Notes: generated by a model not told the origin, from the letters alone. A DNA stretch of 64,000 nt from Peptoniphilus phoceensis (GCF_001517665.2 NZ_LN999809.1:62001-126000); one strand, 5' to 3'; positions 18,055 to 27,015 are shown, counted from the stretch's first letter. Numbers and translations are program-made.

Positions 18055-18940
18055 TTTAATAAATCTTCTTAAAAACATTGGTAAAAGACGAAACATCTTT
18101 CAAGCTTCTTTTGCCTTTCTTACAAATTTACATATTCCAAATTTCTTAAAGGGAACTATTTACACAGGTAAGACAAAAAGCCTTTGTGTGCCAGGTTTAA
18201 ATTGTTATTCTTGTCCTGGTGCAGCCTTTTCTTGTCCCATAGGATCCTTTCAAGCAATAGTTGGCTCGTCAAAATTTAATTTTGCCTATTATGTGACGGG
18301 ACTTATGCTTTTGTTTGGAACTTTATTTGGCAGACTTATTTGTGGTTTTATGTGCCCCTTTGGTTTTTTTCAAGATCTTTTATATAAGATCCCCACAAAA
18401 AAATTCTCAACAAGGAAATTTGCTTTTTTAAAGTACTTTAAGTACTTAGTTCTAATTTTCGTGGTATGGCTTTTTGGAATATTTTTAACTGACGAATTGG
18501 GAGGAGCTTCTCCATATTTTTGTCAGTATATTTGCCCACAGGGGATACTAGAGGGAGGAATACCTCTATCGCTTGCCAATAAAAGTATTAGGGCTGCTCT
18601 TGGAAATTTGTTTAAGTTAAAATTCACTATTCTTTTACTTGTAATTTTACTTTCAATATTTTTCTACAGACCTTTCTGCAAATACTTGTGCCCTCTAGGA
18701 GCCTTTTATGCAATAAGCAACAAGTTTTCTTTTTATAAATATCATGTTGATGATAAATGTATTTCATGTGGAAAGTGCAAGAGAGTTTGTAAGATGGATG
18801 TTGATATGTCGAAAAATCAAAATGCTCTTGAATGCATAAGATGTGGTGACTGCATGAGAGCTTGTCCTACTTCTGCAATTTCTACCTCTATTAATAAAAA
18901 TAGTATTGATGAAGGAGTTAGTTATGAAAAAAATATATAA
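18047..18940 (+). CDS. Membrane 4Fe-4S binding protein (NapH/NosR/RnfB-like ferredoxin)
   Basis: About 297 residues. N-terminal C-rich loops (CVPGLNCYSCPGAAFSCPIG, CGFMCPFGFFQD, CQYICPQG, CKYLCPLGAFY) alternate with about four membrane segments, then two ferredoxin motifs near the C-terminus (CISCGKCKRVCKMDVD and CIRCGDCMRACPTSAI). There is no ATG near the start; TTG 18041 and TTG 18047 are the candidates, and TTG 18047 sits better after TTGGAG. It probably passes electrons across the membrane to thiol partners. It is sandwiched between a CXXC protein and a TlpA-like lipoprotein, and overlaps the latter by 17 bases. Confidence 0.88.
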   Translation: MVNLINLLKNIGKRRNIFQASFAFLTNLHIPNFLKGTIYTGKTKSLCVPGLNCYSCPGAAFSCPIGSFQAIVGSSKFNFAYYVTGLMLLFGTLFGRLICGFMCPFGFFQDLLYKIPTKKFSTRKFAFLKYFKYLVLIFVVWLFGIFLTDELGGASPYFCQYICPQGILEGGIPLSLANKSIRAALGNLFKLKFTILLLVILLSIFFYRPFCKYLCPLGAFYAISNKFSFYKYHVDDKCISCGKCKRVCKMDVDMSKNQNALECIRCGDCMRACPTSAISTSINKNSIDEGVSYEKNI

Positions 18941-19493
18941 TAAATTATCTAAATTATTTGTCCTTTTAGTTTTATTAGTATCTTTAACCGCCTGCACAAG
19001 CAAGGCTCCTCAAGGAACTGAACTTTCAAGTGGTGATGCTTTTCCAAAATTTGATGCTGTTGACTTTAAGGGAAATCCCGTAAATAATGATGTTTTTAAG
19101 GACCATCCTGTTACTTTATTAAGTATTTGGTTTACAGGTTGTCAGGGTTGTATCGATGAAATGCCCGCTCTTCAACAAATTAGTGAAGAGTTAAAAGATA
19201 AAAATGTAAAGGTTATGTCAATTTGCCTTGACACTTACGAAGATAAAAAAATAAAAGAAGAGGCAGAAAAAATCCTCCAAGCTAAGGGTGTAAATTACAC
19301 TAATCTAGCTGTTAAACCTTCTGAAGAAATTGATGCCTATCTAAAAAATCTAACAGCTTTTCCAACTAATCTTTTAATTAATAGAGAAGGAAAAGTTGTA
19401 GGAGATGTAAGTGTTGGTTCAGTTGATGATAAGGATAAAAAAGCTGAACTAATGAAAAAAATTGACGAAATAATTGCTAATGACGGAAAATAA
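18924..19493 (+). CDS. TlpA/ResA-like thioredoxin-fold lipoprotein
   Basis: 189 residues from ATG 18924 (GAAGGAG at 18912-18917). It has a lipoprotein signal ending in the lipobox LVSLTAC (modified Cys ~23), a peroxiredoxin/TlpA-type domain with the redox motif WFTGCQGCIDEMP, and the cis-Pro loop AFPTNLLINREG. It should sit on the outer face of the membrane and reduce or oxidise protein thiols. With the upstream CXXC and ferredoxin proteins it forms a compact three-gene redox relay, of the kind seen in other anaerobic Firmicutes. The client protein is unknown. Confidence 0.92.
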   Translation: MKKIYNKLSKLFVLLVLLVSLTACTSKAPQGTELSSGDAFPKFDAVDFKGNPVNNDVFKDHPVTLLSIWFTGCQGCIDEMPALQQISEELKDKNVKVMSICLDTYEDKKIKEEAEKILQAKGVNYTNLAVKPSEEIDAYLKNLTAFPTNLLINREGKVVGDVSVGSVDDKDKKAELMKKIDEIIANDGK

Positions 19494-19551
19494 TCTAATT
19501 TATTTAGATTATTAATCACTTTTAGTGATTCCTCATTAATATACACCTATT

Positions 19552-19585
19552 TGAGACTCGTGCTAAGCATGGGTCTCATTTTTTT
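19552..19585 (+). terminator. Terminator of the redox operon
   Basis: TGAGACTCGTGC (19552-19563) pairs with GCATGGGTCTCA (19567-19578), then seven T. Confidence 0.92.
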
Positions 19586-19599
19586 ATAAAAATATAAGT

Positions 19600-19641
19600 G
19601 TTGCATATGCAACGGAAATTTTGAGAAACTTCCATTAAAAT
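19600..19641 (+). promoter_or_regulatory. CRP/FNR-type operator and -10 box upstream of hcp
   Basis: GTTGCATATGCAAC (19600-19613) is a perfect 14-bp palindrome with the 5-N4-5 layout of CRP/FNR-family sites. A -10 box TAAAAT lies at 19636-19641. If transcription starts 7 bases later (~19648), the palindrome is centred at -41.5, the class II activator position. There is no good -35 box. The likely ligand-bound regulator is an HcpR-type protein (inference). Confidence 0.6.
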
Positions 19642-19704
19642 AGAATTAGATTTTGAGATGAAGGAATAATTTTTAGATATATAAAAATAGAAAGGATGAA
19701 AGAT

Positions 19705-21318
19705 ATGAATATGTTTTGTTATCAATGCCAAGAAACTTTTAAAAATAGTGGATGTACAAAAAATGGAGTTTGTGGAAAGACTCACCAAGTTGCAAATCTT
19801 CAAGATTTTTTAATTTGGATATCCAAAGGACTTTCTGAAATTGCAACAAAAACTGAAAAGGAAAATAAAGAAGTCATAGATAGAGTTATTTTAAATTTAT
19901 TTACAACAATAACTAATGCAAATTTTGATGATGAACAAATTAGAGATAGAATTGTAAAAACTGTTGAACTTATGAATCTTTTAAGAGAAGACAAAGATTA
20001 CAGCCAAGCTGCTAGTTGGTCTTCAGTTGATTTTGATGAAATAATGGAAAAAATAAATTCAGGTCAAGTTTCTGTTTTAAGCGAAGAAAATGAAGACATA
20101 AGAAGTTTAAAAGAACTAATCACTTATGGATTAAAGGGAATGGCAGCTTATACTAGACACGCAAAAGTTTTGGGTTATGAAAGTAAAGAAGTAAATGATT
20201 TTATAATAAAAACTATGGCAGAACTTTTAAAAGAAAAATCTCTTGATGAATTAATTGATCTAACTTTAAAAACTGGTGAAATGGGATATAAGGCAATGGC
20301 AACTCTTGATGAAGCCAACACAAGTTCTTATGGCAATCCAGAAATTTCTAATGTAAATATTGGAACAAGAAATAATCCTGGTATTTTGGTATCTGGTCAT
20401 GACTTAAAGGATTTTGAAATGCTACTTGAACAAGCAAAAGATTCTGGCGTAGATATTTACACTCACTCAGAAATGCTTCCTGCAAATTATTATCCAAAGT
20501 TTAAAAAGTATGAAAACTTTGTTGGAAATTATGGAAATGCATGGTGGAAACAAAGGGATGAATTTGAATCTTTTAATGGACCAATTTTAATGACAACAAA
20601 TTGTATTGTTCCTCCAAAGGATTCTTATAAAGACAAATTATTTACAACTGGTGCTGCAGGATACCCTGGATGTACTTATATTTCTGAAGATGAAAATGGC
20701 AAGAAGGATTTTTCTAAAATAATTGAATTTGCAAAATCTTGTAAGGCTCCAGAAGAAATTGAAAAGGGAGAAATTGTTGGTGGTTTTGCTCACAGTCAAG
20801 TCATGGAACTTGCCGACCAAGTTATTGAAGCTGTAAAAAATGGCGATATAAGTAAATTTGTTGTCATGGCAGGTTGTGACGGCAGAATGGCTGATAGAAA
20901 TTATTATGAAGAATTTGCAAAAGAACTTCCTGATTCAGCAGTGATTTTGACAGCAGGTTGTGCAAAATATAGGTACAACAAATTAAATCTAGGGGACATC
21001 AATGGCATACCGAGAGTTCTAGATGCAGGTCAATGTAACGATTCTTATTCCCTTATTCAAATTGCACTTGCACTTGTTGATGCTTTTGGAGTTGATAGTG
21101 TAAATGATCTTCCAATTGCTTATAATATTGCTTGGTACGAACAAAAGGCAGTTATTGTTTTACTTGCACTTTTATCTTTGGGAGTAAAAAATATTCATCT
21201 TGGTCCAAGTCTTCCAGCATTTTTATCAGAAAATGTGGTCAATGTTTTAGTTGAAAACTTTGGAATTGCTGGAATAAGTAGTGTAGAAGAAGACATGAAA
21301 ATTTTAAAAATAAAATAA
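19705..21318 (+). CDS. hcp: Hybrid cluster protein (hydroxylamine reductase)
   Basis: 537 residues, from ATG 19705 ([10 protein letters not shown]), well spaced after AAAGGA; ATG 19696 overlaps that site. The N-terminal cysteines C-x-x-C, then CTKNGVCGK, hold the first Fe-S cluster. Later Cys/His residues ([31 protein letters not shown]) ligate the hybrid 4Fe-2S-2O cluster. The enzyme reduces hydroxylamine in vitro and handles NO or nitrosative stress in the cytoplasm. It stands alone with its own operator-type promoter. Confidence 0.96.
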   Translation: MNMFCYQCQETFKNSGCTKNGVCGKTHQVANLQDFLIWISKGLSEIATKTEKENKEVIDRVILNLFTTITNANFDDEQIRDRIVKTVELMNLLREDKDYSQAASWSSVDFDEIMEKINSGQVSVLSEENEDIRSLKELITYGLKGMAAYTRHAKVLGYESKEVNDFIIKTMAELLKEKSLDELIDLTLKTGEMGYKAMATLDEANTSSYGNPEISNVNIGTRNNPGILVSGHDLKDFEMLLEQAKDSGVDIYTHSEMLPANYYPKFKKYENFVGNYGNAWWKQRDEFESFNGPILMTTNCIVPPKDSYKDKLFTTGAAGYPGCTYISEDENGKKDFSKIIEFAKSCKAPEEIEKGEIVGGFAHSQVMELADQVIEAVKNGDISKFVVMAGCDGRMADRNYYEEFAKELPDSAVILTAGCAKYRYNKLNLGDINGIPRVLDAGQCNDSYSLIQIALALVDAFGVDSVNDLPIAYNIAWYEQKAVIVLLALLSLGVKNIHLGPSLPAFLSENVVNVLVENFGIAGISSVEEDMKILKIK

Positions 21319-21327
21319 ATATTATGC

Positions 21328-21356
21328 TTGACTTTTAAAATATAAGCTAATATAAT
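21328..21356 (+). promoter_or_regulatory. Promoter of the met T-box transcript
   Basis: TTGACT (21328-21333), a 17-base spacer, TATAAT (21351-21356). Confidence 0.85.
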
Positions 21357-21380
21357 CATAAGTAATTTATAAATAAACTT

Positions 21381-21617
21381 TTGAGAAGAAGAGTAACTTA
21401 AAATTTTGATTAAAGAGAGCTTCGTTTTGGTGAAAGAAGTAGATAGATTTTTTGTGAACATGGCCTTCTCTAGGAGATATCGATATTAAATATTTACGGG
21501 ACTTCCCGTTACAGAAGTAGAGTATGATAGTACTTGAAGAGGTTGCTTTCGCGAGAAAGTGATAAATTAAGGTGGTAACACGAGCTTTCGTCCTTATGGA
21601 TGGAAGCTCTTTTTTTA
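21381..21617 (+). promoter_or_regulatory. Methionine T-box leader of metNIQ
   Basis: Stem I closes GAGAAG (21383) with CTTCTC (21465-21470). It holds the AGTA-type loop, the GAGAG...GGTG upper-stem signature, and GAA followed by the likely specifier AUG at 21460-21462. The conserved T-box AAGGTGGTAACACG lies at 21569-21582. The terminator is GAGCTTTCGTCC (21582-21593) with GGATGGAAGCTC (21598-21609) and a T run. Uncharged tRNA-Met would stabilise the antiterminator and switch on the methionine transporter. Stem I is short but has the main conserved parts. Confidence 0.9.
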
Positions 21618-21633
21618 TTCTTGTGGAGGAAAA

Positions 21634-22638
21634 ATGATTGAAGTAAAAAACTTAGTTAAAGAATTTAAAACTGATGGAGAAAGTTTTAGAGCTTTAGATA
21701 ATGTTTCTTTCAAAGTAAATAGAGGAGAGATTTATGGTGTCATTGGTTTATCTGGTGCCGGAAAGTCTACTCTTGTTAGATGTATAAACAGGTTGGAAGA
21801 GCCAAGCTCAGGGGAAATTCTTGTCGATGGTAAATCCATTATTGGATTAGATGAAAAGGAACTTAGAGCTGCAAGAAAAGATATTGGAATGATTTTTCAG
21901 TATTTCAATTTATTTATGCAAAAAACTGTGGCAGAAAATATTGCTTATCCTCTCGAAATTTCAGGAGTGAGTAGAGAAAATATAAATAAAAGAGTTGATG
22001 AACTTTTAAAATTTATAGACTTAGAAGATAAGAAAAATTCTTATCCAGCAGAATTATCTGGTGGACAAAAACAAAGAGTTGCAATTGCAAGATCCATTGC
22101 CACAAATCCATCAATTTTACTTTCAGATGAAGGGACATCAGCTCTTGATCCGGCAAACACAAAATCAATTCTAAATCTTTTAAAGAAGATAGTTGATGAA
22201 TTTGACATGACAGTAATAATGATCACTCATCAAATGGAAGTGGCAAAGGAAATTTGTGATAGGATTGCAGTAATGCAGGCTGGCAAAATAATAGAAGAAA
22301 ATACTACTAAAGAACTATTTACAAATCCTAAGACTGCAGTGACAAGATCTTTTATAAAAAATCTAGAAGATGAAGTGGAAGAAGGTTATGTAAATGGTGC
22401 TGAATATAAGGGAGATGTCTTGAGATTATCTTATGCAGATGAAAATTATGACAAACCAATTCTTTCCCAATGTGTAAAAAAGTTTGAAATTGACTTTTCA
22501 ATTTTGTCAGGAAATATTAATAAATTAAATGCAGCTAGTGTTGGTTATCTTACAGTTCAAATTCTTGGAAAAGATGACGAGAGAAAAAGAGCCATTGAAT
22601 TTTTAAAAGAAAATAATGTAAATGTGGAGGTGCTTTGA
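21634..22638 (+). CDS. metN: Methionine ABC transporter ATP-binding protein
   Basis: 334 residues. Walker A GLSGAGKST near 37, Q-loop IFQYFNLF, signature LSGGQKQRVAIARS, Walker B ILLSDEGTSALDP, plus a C-terminal NIL/ACT-like domain (from ~265, KKFEIDFSILSGNINKLNAA) that senses methionine in MetN. The Walker B acidic pair reads DE as expected. It powers uptake of D/L-methionine with MetI and MetQ. The stop overlaps the metI start (TGATG). The transcript is under the methionine T-box, which supports the substrate call. Confidence 0.96.
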   Translation: MIEVKNLVKEFKTDGESFRALDNVSFKVNRGEIYGVIGLSGAGKSTLVRCINRLEEPSSGEILVDGKSIIGLDEKELRAARKDIGMIFQYFNLFMQKTVAENIAYPLEISGVSRENINKRVDELLKFIDLEDKKNSYPAELSGGQKQRVAIARSIATNPSILLSDEGTSALDPANTKSILNLLKKIVDEFDMTVIMITHQMEVAKEICDRIAVMQAGKIIEENTTKELFTNPKTAVTRSFIKNLEDEVEEGYVNGAEYKGDVLRLSYADENYDKPILSQCVKKFEIDFSILSGNINKLNAASVGYLTVQILGKDDERKRAIEFLKENNVNVEVL

Positions 22639-23291
22639 TGGACAGAGTAATTGATATAGTTTTACCAGCAATTCCACAAACTCTTGTGATGGTAATTGCA
22701 TCAACAATAATTTCTCTTTTAATAGGTCTTCCTTTGGGAATAATACTCACAACTACAAGACCAGGAGGACTTACTGAATCTACAAAAGTGTATTCAATTT
22801 TAGACGGAATAATAAATATTTTAAGGTCCTTTCCCTTTGTAATCTTGATGATTGTTGTTTTTCCTTTATCAAGACTAATAGTTGGAAAGTCCTATGGAAC
22901 AGCGGCAATGATAATACCTCTTTCAGTTTCGGCAGCACCCTTTGTTGCAAGATTGATGGAAGGATATTTTATTCAAGTTGATTCAGGAATAATTGAGGCA
23001 GCAAAGTCTATGGGATCATCTAAAAGAGAAATAATTTTTAAAGTCTTGATACCTGAAGCAATGCCAATGATAGTTACAGGAATAACTATGACAATTATAA
23101 ATGTAATTGGTTATTCTGCCATGGCTGGTGTCATGGGCGGAGGCGGACTAGGAGACGTGGCAAATAGATATGGTTATCAAAGAAATGAACCACTAATACT
23201 TTGGTCAGCAGTTATTGTAATTATAATTTTGGTCCAAATAGTACAATTTGTTGGTAATTTATTGACAAAGAAAATAGATAAGAGAAAGTAA
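22638..23291 (+). CDS. metI: Methionine ABC transporter permease
   Basis: 217 residues from ATG 22638, after GGAGG (22626-22630). Five hydrophobic segments and the permease EAA loop (IIEAAKSMGSSKREIIFKVL) near residue 120 mark a MetI-type binding-protein-dependent permease. GGGGLGDVANRYGYQR near 170 is typical of MetI. It forms a homodimer in the membrane with MetN. Confidence 0.96.
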   Translation: MDRVIDIVLPAIPQTLVMVIASTIISLLIGLPLGIILTTTRPGGLTESTKVYSILDGIINILRSFPFVILMIVVFPLSRLIVGKSYGTAAMIIPLSVSAAPFVARLMEGYFIQVDSGIIEAAKSMGSSKREIIFKVLIPEAMPMIVTGITMTIINVIGYSAMAGVMGGGGLGDVANRYGYQRNEPLILWSAVIVIIILVQIVQFVGNLLTKKIDKRK

Positions 23292-23377
23292 AAATATAGA
23301 TAAAAGAAAATTTTGCAATAAACTTATTTAAAAGTTTTATTTATAAATAGTTAATAATTTTTTTGAGGAGGATATAT

Positions 23378-24214
23378 ATGAAAAATTTTAAGAAATTATT
23401 TTTATTAGGATCAGTGGTCCTATCACTTGCCCTAACAGGATGTGGCGGTGCAAAGAAAGAAGAAGCAGAAGCTCCTGCAGATGCAGACAATAAAATTGTC
23501 ATTGGTGTTTCACCTACACCTCACGGAGAAATCATTGAAGGTCTAAAGCCAGAATTTGAAAAAGAAGGACTTGATGTAGAAGTTGTAAATTTTGACGATT
23601 ACATCCAACCAAATCTTCAACTTGAAGCAGGAGATCTTGATGCAAACTACTTCCAACACAAACCATATCTTGACAGTTTTGTAGAAGAAAGAAATATTGA
23701 AAATCTTGATGTTCTTGCTTATGTACACATTGAACCAATGGCTTTATATTCTGAAAAATATAAGTCAGTTGAAGAAATCGAAGATGGTGCAGAAATTATC
23801 ATTCCAAATGACCCAAGTAATGGTGCCAGAGCCTTAATTCTTCTTGAAGATGCAGGTTTAATTAAATTAAAAGACAAGACAAATCTTAATTCAACAGAAA
23901 AAGATATTGCAGAAAATCCAAAGAATCTAAAATTCACAGCAATGGATGCACCTTCAATTGCACAAGTTTATAAAGATGCAGGAGCTGCAGTTATAAATTC
24001 AAACTTTGCAATTGGACAAGGCCTCGCTCCAACTAAAGATTCAATTTTCTTAGAATCAACAGATTCACCTTATGCAAACTTAGTTGCAATTAGAAAAGAA
24101 GATGCAGAAAAAGAAAAATTCCAAAAATTCTTAAAGGTAATTAATTCTGATGCAGCAAAGAAATTAATAGAAGAAAAATTTGAAGGAGCTGTAATACCAG
24201 CTTTTGAAAAATAA
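23378..24214 (+). CDS. metQ: Methionine-binding lipoprotein (NlpA family)
   Basis: 278 residues from ATG 23378, after GAGGAGG. The lipoprotein signal ends LALTGCGG, so Cys ~21 is lipidated. The mature part is a NlpA/MetQ fold: GVSPTPHGEIIEGLKPEFEK, then DDYIQPNLQLEAGDLDANYF and NDPSNGARAL. It captures methionine outside the cell and delivers it to MetI. An 86-base gap separates it from metI, without a terminator, so cotranscription is likely. Confidence 0.96.
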   Translation: MKNFKKLFLLGSVVLSLALTGCGGAKKEEAEAPADADNKIVIGVSPTPHGEIIEGLKPEFEKEGLDVEVVNFDDYIQPNLQLEAGDLDANYFQHKPYLDSFVEERNIENLDVLAYVHIEPMALYSEKYKSVEEIEDGAEIIIPNDPSNGARALILLEDAGLIKLKDKTNLNSTEKDIAENPKNLKFTAMDAPSIAQVYKDAGAAVINSNFAIGQGLAPTKDSIFLESTDSPYANLVAIRKEDAEKEKFQKFLKVINSDAAKKLIEEKFEGAVIPAFEK

Positions 24215-24225
24215 AAAAGAATTTA

Positions 24226-24250
24226 AGAGATCCTTAGGGGTCTCTTTTTT
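24226..24250 (+). terminator. Terminator of metNIQ
   Basis: AGAGATCC (24226-24233), loop TTAG, GGGTCTCT (24238-24245), T run to 24250. Confidence 0.9.
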
Positions 24251-24258
24251 AGTACCAT

Positions 24259-24300
24259 AAATAGTATAAGAAAGGAAGTAATTCCTATCTTGCACTATTT
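24259..24300. repeat. Dispersed imperfect inverted repeat, copy 2
   Basis: AAATAGTATAAGAAAGG at the left and CTATCTTGCACTATTT at the right; 42 bases, closely matching 874-915. It starts 9 bases after the last T of the metQ terminator. Confidence 0.8.
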
Positions 24301-24451
24301 TTGTATAATGAATAAGTAGTGTGACGAGGCGCTTTTAGGGTTAAAACATCCGATTTATCCCTACTGACAATTGGACTTGTAAATGATATGTTCACAGAGA
24401 AGAATAACGAAGAGTAATAAGGCATTCACTATATAATATAATGACAATGTA

Positions 24452-24480
24452 TTGACTACGCACGAATTTGGTCATATAAT
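24452..24480 (+). promoter_or_regulatory. Promoter of the RelB/YafQ pair
   Basis: TTGACT (24452-24457), 17-base spacer, TATAAT (24475-24480), 21 bases before the antitoxin start. RelB-family antitoxins usually repress such a promoter; no clear operator palindrome is visible. Confidence 0.8.
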
Positions 24481-24501
24481 AATCTCAAAGGAGATGATGA
24501 A

Positions 24502-24774
24502 ATGGCTACAACAAATTTGAATATAAGAACAGATAAAGAAATAAAAGAAGCAGCAGAAAAAATCTATTCCAGTTTAGGATTAAATATGACTACTGCCATT
24601 AACATGTTTTTAAGAGCGAGTATTAGAGAAAGAGGCATTCCCTTTGAGTTAAAACTGGATGTTCCAAATGATGAAACCATACAAGCTATAGAAGAAGGAA
24701 GAATGATAGCAAAAGATAAGAGCGTCAGAGCTTACGATAATATGGATGACTTGAGGAAAGCCCTTGAAGTATAA
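24502..24774 (+). CDS. RelB/DinJ-family antitoxin
   Basis: 90 residues. The N-terminal ribbon-helix-helix has TTNLNIRTDKEIKEAAEKIY, then LGLNMTTAINMFLRASI, the RelB/DinJ hallmark. The C-terminal acidic tail wraps the toxin. It would bind and repress its own promoter at 24452 as a complex. The toxin gene starts inside it, an arrangement usual for type II pairs. AAAGGAGATGATG precedes the ATG. Confidence 0.93.
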   Translation: MATTNLNIRTDKEIKEAAEKIYSSLGLNMTTAINMFLRASIRERGIPFELKLDVPNDETIQAIEEGRMIAKDKSVRAYDNMDDLRKALEV

Positions 24775-25042
24775 AATAAAGTTTACTAAAAGATTTAAAA
24801 AAGACCTAAAGCAAGCTAAAAAACAAGGGAAAGATATTGAAAAGCTCTTTGATATTATTGAGAAATTAGCAGAAGATGAAACTCTTGATGAAAGATATAG
24901 AGACCATTCATTAACGGGAAATTACAAGGGGACTCGAGAATGTCATATAGAGCCAGATTTTTTATTAATATATGAAAAAATAGAAGAGGTTTTAGTATTA
25001 TCTCTAGTAAGGACTGGCTCACACTCTGAATTATTTAAGTAA
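24764..25042 (+). CDS. YafQ-family mRNA interferase toxin
   Basis: 92 residues from TTG 24764, overlapping the antitoxin by 11 bases and preceded by GAGGAAAG. It has a RelE/YafQ fold: FTKRFKKDLKQAKKQGKDIE, LDERYRDHSLTGNYKGTREC, and a C-terminal HIEPDFLLIYE...LVRTGSHSELF with the catalytic histidines of YafQ (H near 67 and H near 87). It would cut mRNA at the ribosome when freed from the antitoxin. No damage is seen. Confidence 0.92.
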   Translation: MKYKIKFTKRFKKDLKQAKKQGKDIEKLFDIIEKLAEDETLDERYRDHSLTGNYKGTRECHIEPDFLLIYEKIEEVLVLSLVRTGSHSELFK

Positions 25043-25077
25043 TAACGATGAATTTAAAAAGATAGGGCTGGAATTAA

Positions 25078-25254
25078 ATTGTAAAAAAGAAATTATTGTT
25101 GATACTAGCAATAATTGCATTCATCACACTTATAGTATCAATATACATGTCATATAAAACAGGAAGAACAGAGTATGAATGGATAATTGGTTCTATGCTT
25201 TTTGGTATAGGGTGTGGTAGTAAATACGTCAATGAGAAAAAAATAGAAAGCTAA
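25078..25254 (+). CDS. Small membrane protein with unresolved start
   Basis: About 58 codons. The reading KKKLLLILAIIAFITLIVSI, then YEWIIGSMLFGIGCGSKYV, predicts two membrane segments. There is no ATG, GTG or TTG at the natural position: an in-frame TAA at 25075 is followed by ATT GTA AAA. Either a rare ATT start at 25078 is used, or TTG about seven codons in, or the start codon has been lost. It ends 10 bases before the next gene, across a strong AGGAGG site. I do not recognise the family. Confidence 0.45.
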   Translation: MVKKKLLLILAIIAFITLIVSIYMSYKTGRTEYEWIIGSMLFGIGCGSKYVNEKKIES

Positions 25255-25264
25255 GGAGGAAGTT

Positions 25265-25552
25265 ATGTGGTTAATTTTTGGAATAGGTGCCATAATATTT
25301 GCACTATTAAATGTGATGACAACGATAAAAAATAAAAATGCAGAACGATATAGATTTTTGAGTTTATCTTTAACAGCTTTAACAGTATGTGCATTCTATT
25401 TTGATGGAGCTAGCCGTGTAATTAAAGAAGACTGGGGTGGTCTTATGGACATTATACCTACAATGAGCAAAGCATTATGGGTTCTAGTTATATTGTCTAT
25501 ATCTGTTAACTCTGTATCTATTTTTAAAAAGAAACGATTAAATAAAAATTGA
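25265..25552 (+). CDS. Small three-helix membrane protein of unknown function
   Basis: 95 residues with an AAGGAGGAAGTT site before ATG 25265. Hydrophobic segments lie at ~3-18, ~30-45 and ~70-88, with a basic C-terminus (KKKRLNKN). No catalytic motif is visible. It follows the preceding small membrane frame directly and ends before a terminator, so the two may form a unit downstream of the toxin-antitoxin pair. Confidence 0.7.
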   Translation: MWLIFGIGAIIFALLNVMTTIKNKNAERYRFLSLSLTALTVCAFYFDGASRVIKEDWGGLMDIIPTMSKALWVLVILSISVNSVSIFKKKRLNKN

Positions 25553-25580
25553 TTTTAAACTAATATTGAATAATGTTTAC

Positions 25581-25609
25581 AGCACTTACTATTTGTAGGT
25601 GCTTTTTTT
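25581..25609 (+). terminator. Terminator after the small membrane proteins
   Basis: AGCACTTAC (25581-25589), loop TATTT, GTAGGTGCT (25595-25603), then a T run. Confidence 0.88.
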
Positions 25610-25726
25610 ATGAGAGTAAAAGAAAAAAGATTTACATTCTTTTCAAAAAGCTTTGATAATTAATTCATTAATATTTCACAAATTAATACTAAGATAAAGT
25701 CATAAAATATGTTAGGAGGAATAATA

Positions 25727-26989
25727 ATGGATAAAAATGATAAATACAGTAAAAACCAAGGCATGGGAAAGATTATAATAATTATTGCCCTTGTTTTTTC
25801 ACTAATTGGTGGGATAATTGGTTCAGCAATTACAACTTATAAAATATTGCCACAAGCTGGAAATACAGAAGTTAGCAATAATGATTCTAATATAACAATT
25901 TCAGCCAAGGACAATGTTACAGTTGCATCTGCCGTTGCAAAAAAAGCCATGTCATCTGTTGTTGGTATTACAACTAAGGGAGTTCAACAATCATTCTTTG
26001 GTCAAGTTGAAGTTCAAGGTGTTGGTTCTGGTGTAATAGTTGACTCAAAGGGTTACATTCTTACAAATGCTCACGTTGTAAAATTAAACAATCAAGTTGT
26101 AAAAGATGTAACAGTAAGATTAAACAATGAAAAAGATTTGCAAGGAAAGACAATTTGGGCTGACGATATGATTGATCTTGCCATTGTAAAAATAGATACT
26201 GACGACAAATTAAATGTTGCAAGCCTAGGTGATTCTGATGCACTTTCAATTGGAGATCCTGCAATTGCAATTGGTAACCCAATATCTCTACAATTTTCTC
26301 AAACTGTAACTCAAGGTATTATATCTGGACTTGATAGATATGTAGGAGCAGTAAGTGGTGGAGGTTACATGACTGGACTTATTCAAACAGATGCCTCAAT
26401 TAACGGAGGAAACTCCGGTGGAGCTCTTCTAAATTCTGAGGGAGAAGTTGTTGGAATAAATACAGTTAAGGTTCAATCAGCAGAAGGACTTGGATTTTCA
26501 ATTCCAATTAACTTTATAAAGCCAATAATAAAACAAGTTATAGAAACTGGAAATTATAAGGAAATGTCCATGGGAATGTTAACTATGAATTTAAATGTAG
26601 CTTCTCAAGTTTTAAATCAAAAGACAAGTGTTGAAAAGGGAATTTTTGTTTACAAGGTTTATGATGGATCACCTGCATCTCTTGCTGGTCTTGAAGCTGG
26701 AGATATAGTTACAAAAATTGGAAAGTACGAAGTAACTGATAACGATGCTCTTAAATCAATTTTATACAAGTATCAAGTGGGGGATAAGGCTGAAGTAAAA
26801 TACATTAGAAATGGAAAAGAAATGACTACAGAAGTTTCCTTTACAGACTACTCCATAGAAAATGACAAAGAAGCTCAAAAAGATTTAAAATCACAAAATC
26901 AAGAAAGAGCAGCACAAGAACAAGAAAGAGCACGAAGACAAGAAGAATTATTTAATAGATTTAGACAAGAATTTGAATCTGAATTTTAA
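25727..26989 (+). CDS. htrA: HtrA/DegP-like serine protease with PDZ domain
   Basis: 420 residues from ATG 25727 (GGAGG at 25715). An N-terminal membrane anchor (~13-36) places the protease outside. The catalytic triad is visible: His in TNAHVV (~116), Asp in DLAIVKI (~151) and Ser in GGNSGGAL (~229). A PDZ domain follows (SPASLAGLEAGDIVTKIGKY, ~325-400). The C-terminus is a Gln/Glu/Arg-rich helical tail (EQERARRQEELFNRF) not found in all HtrA proteins. It degrades or refolds misfolded exported proteins. It is monocistronic. Confidence 0.95.
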   Translation: MDKNDKYSKNQGMGKIIIIIALVFSLIGGIIGSAITTYKILPQAGNTEVSNNDSNITISAKDNVTVASAVAKKAMSSVVGITTKGVQQSFFGQVEVQGVGSGVIVDSKGYILTNAHVVKLNNQVVKDVTVRLNNEKDLQGKTIWADDMIDLAIVKIDTDDKLNVASLGDSDALSIGDPAIAIGNPISLQFSQTVTQGIISGLDRYVGAVSGGGYMTGLIQTDASINGGNSGGALLNSEGEVVGINTVKVQSAEGLGFSIPINFIKPIIKQVIETGNYKEMSMGMLTMNLNVASQVLNQKTSVEKGIFVYKVYDGSPASLAGLEAGDIVTKIGKYEVTDNDALKSILYKYQVGDKAEVKYIRNGKEMTTEVSFTDYSIENDKEAQKDLKSQNQERAAQEQERARRQEELFNRFRQEFESEF

Positions 26990-27015
26990 GTAAATTTTAA
27001 ATTAAAAGAATTTTT

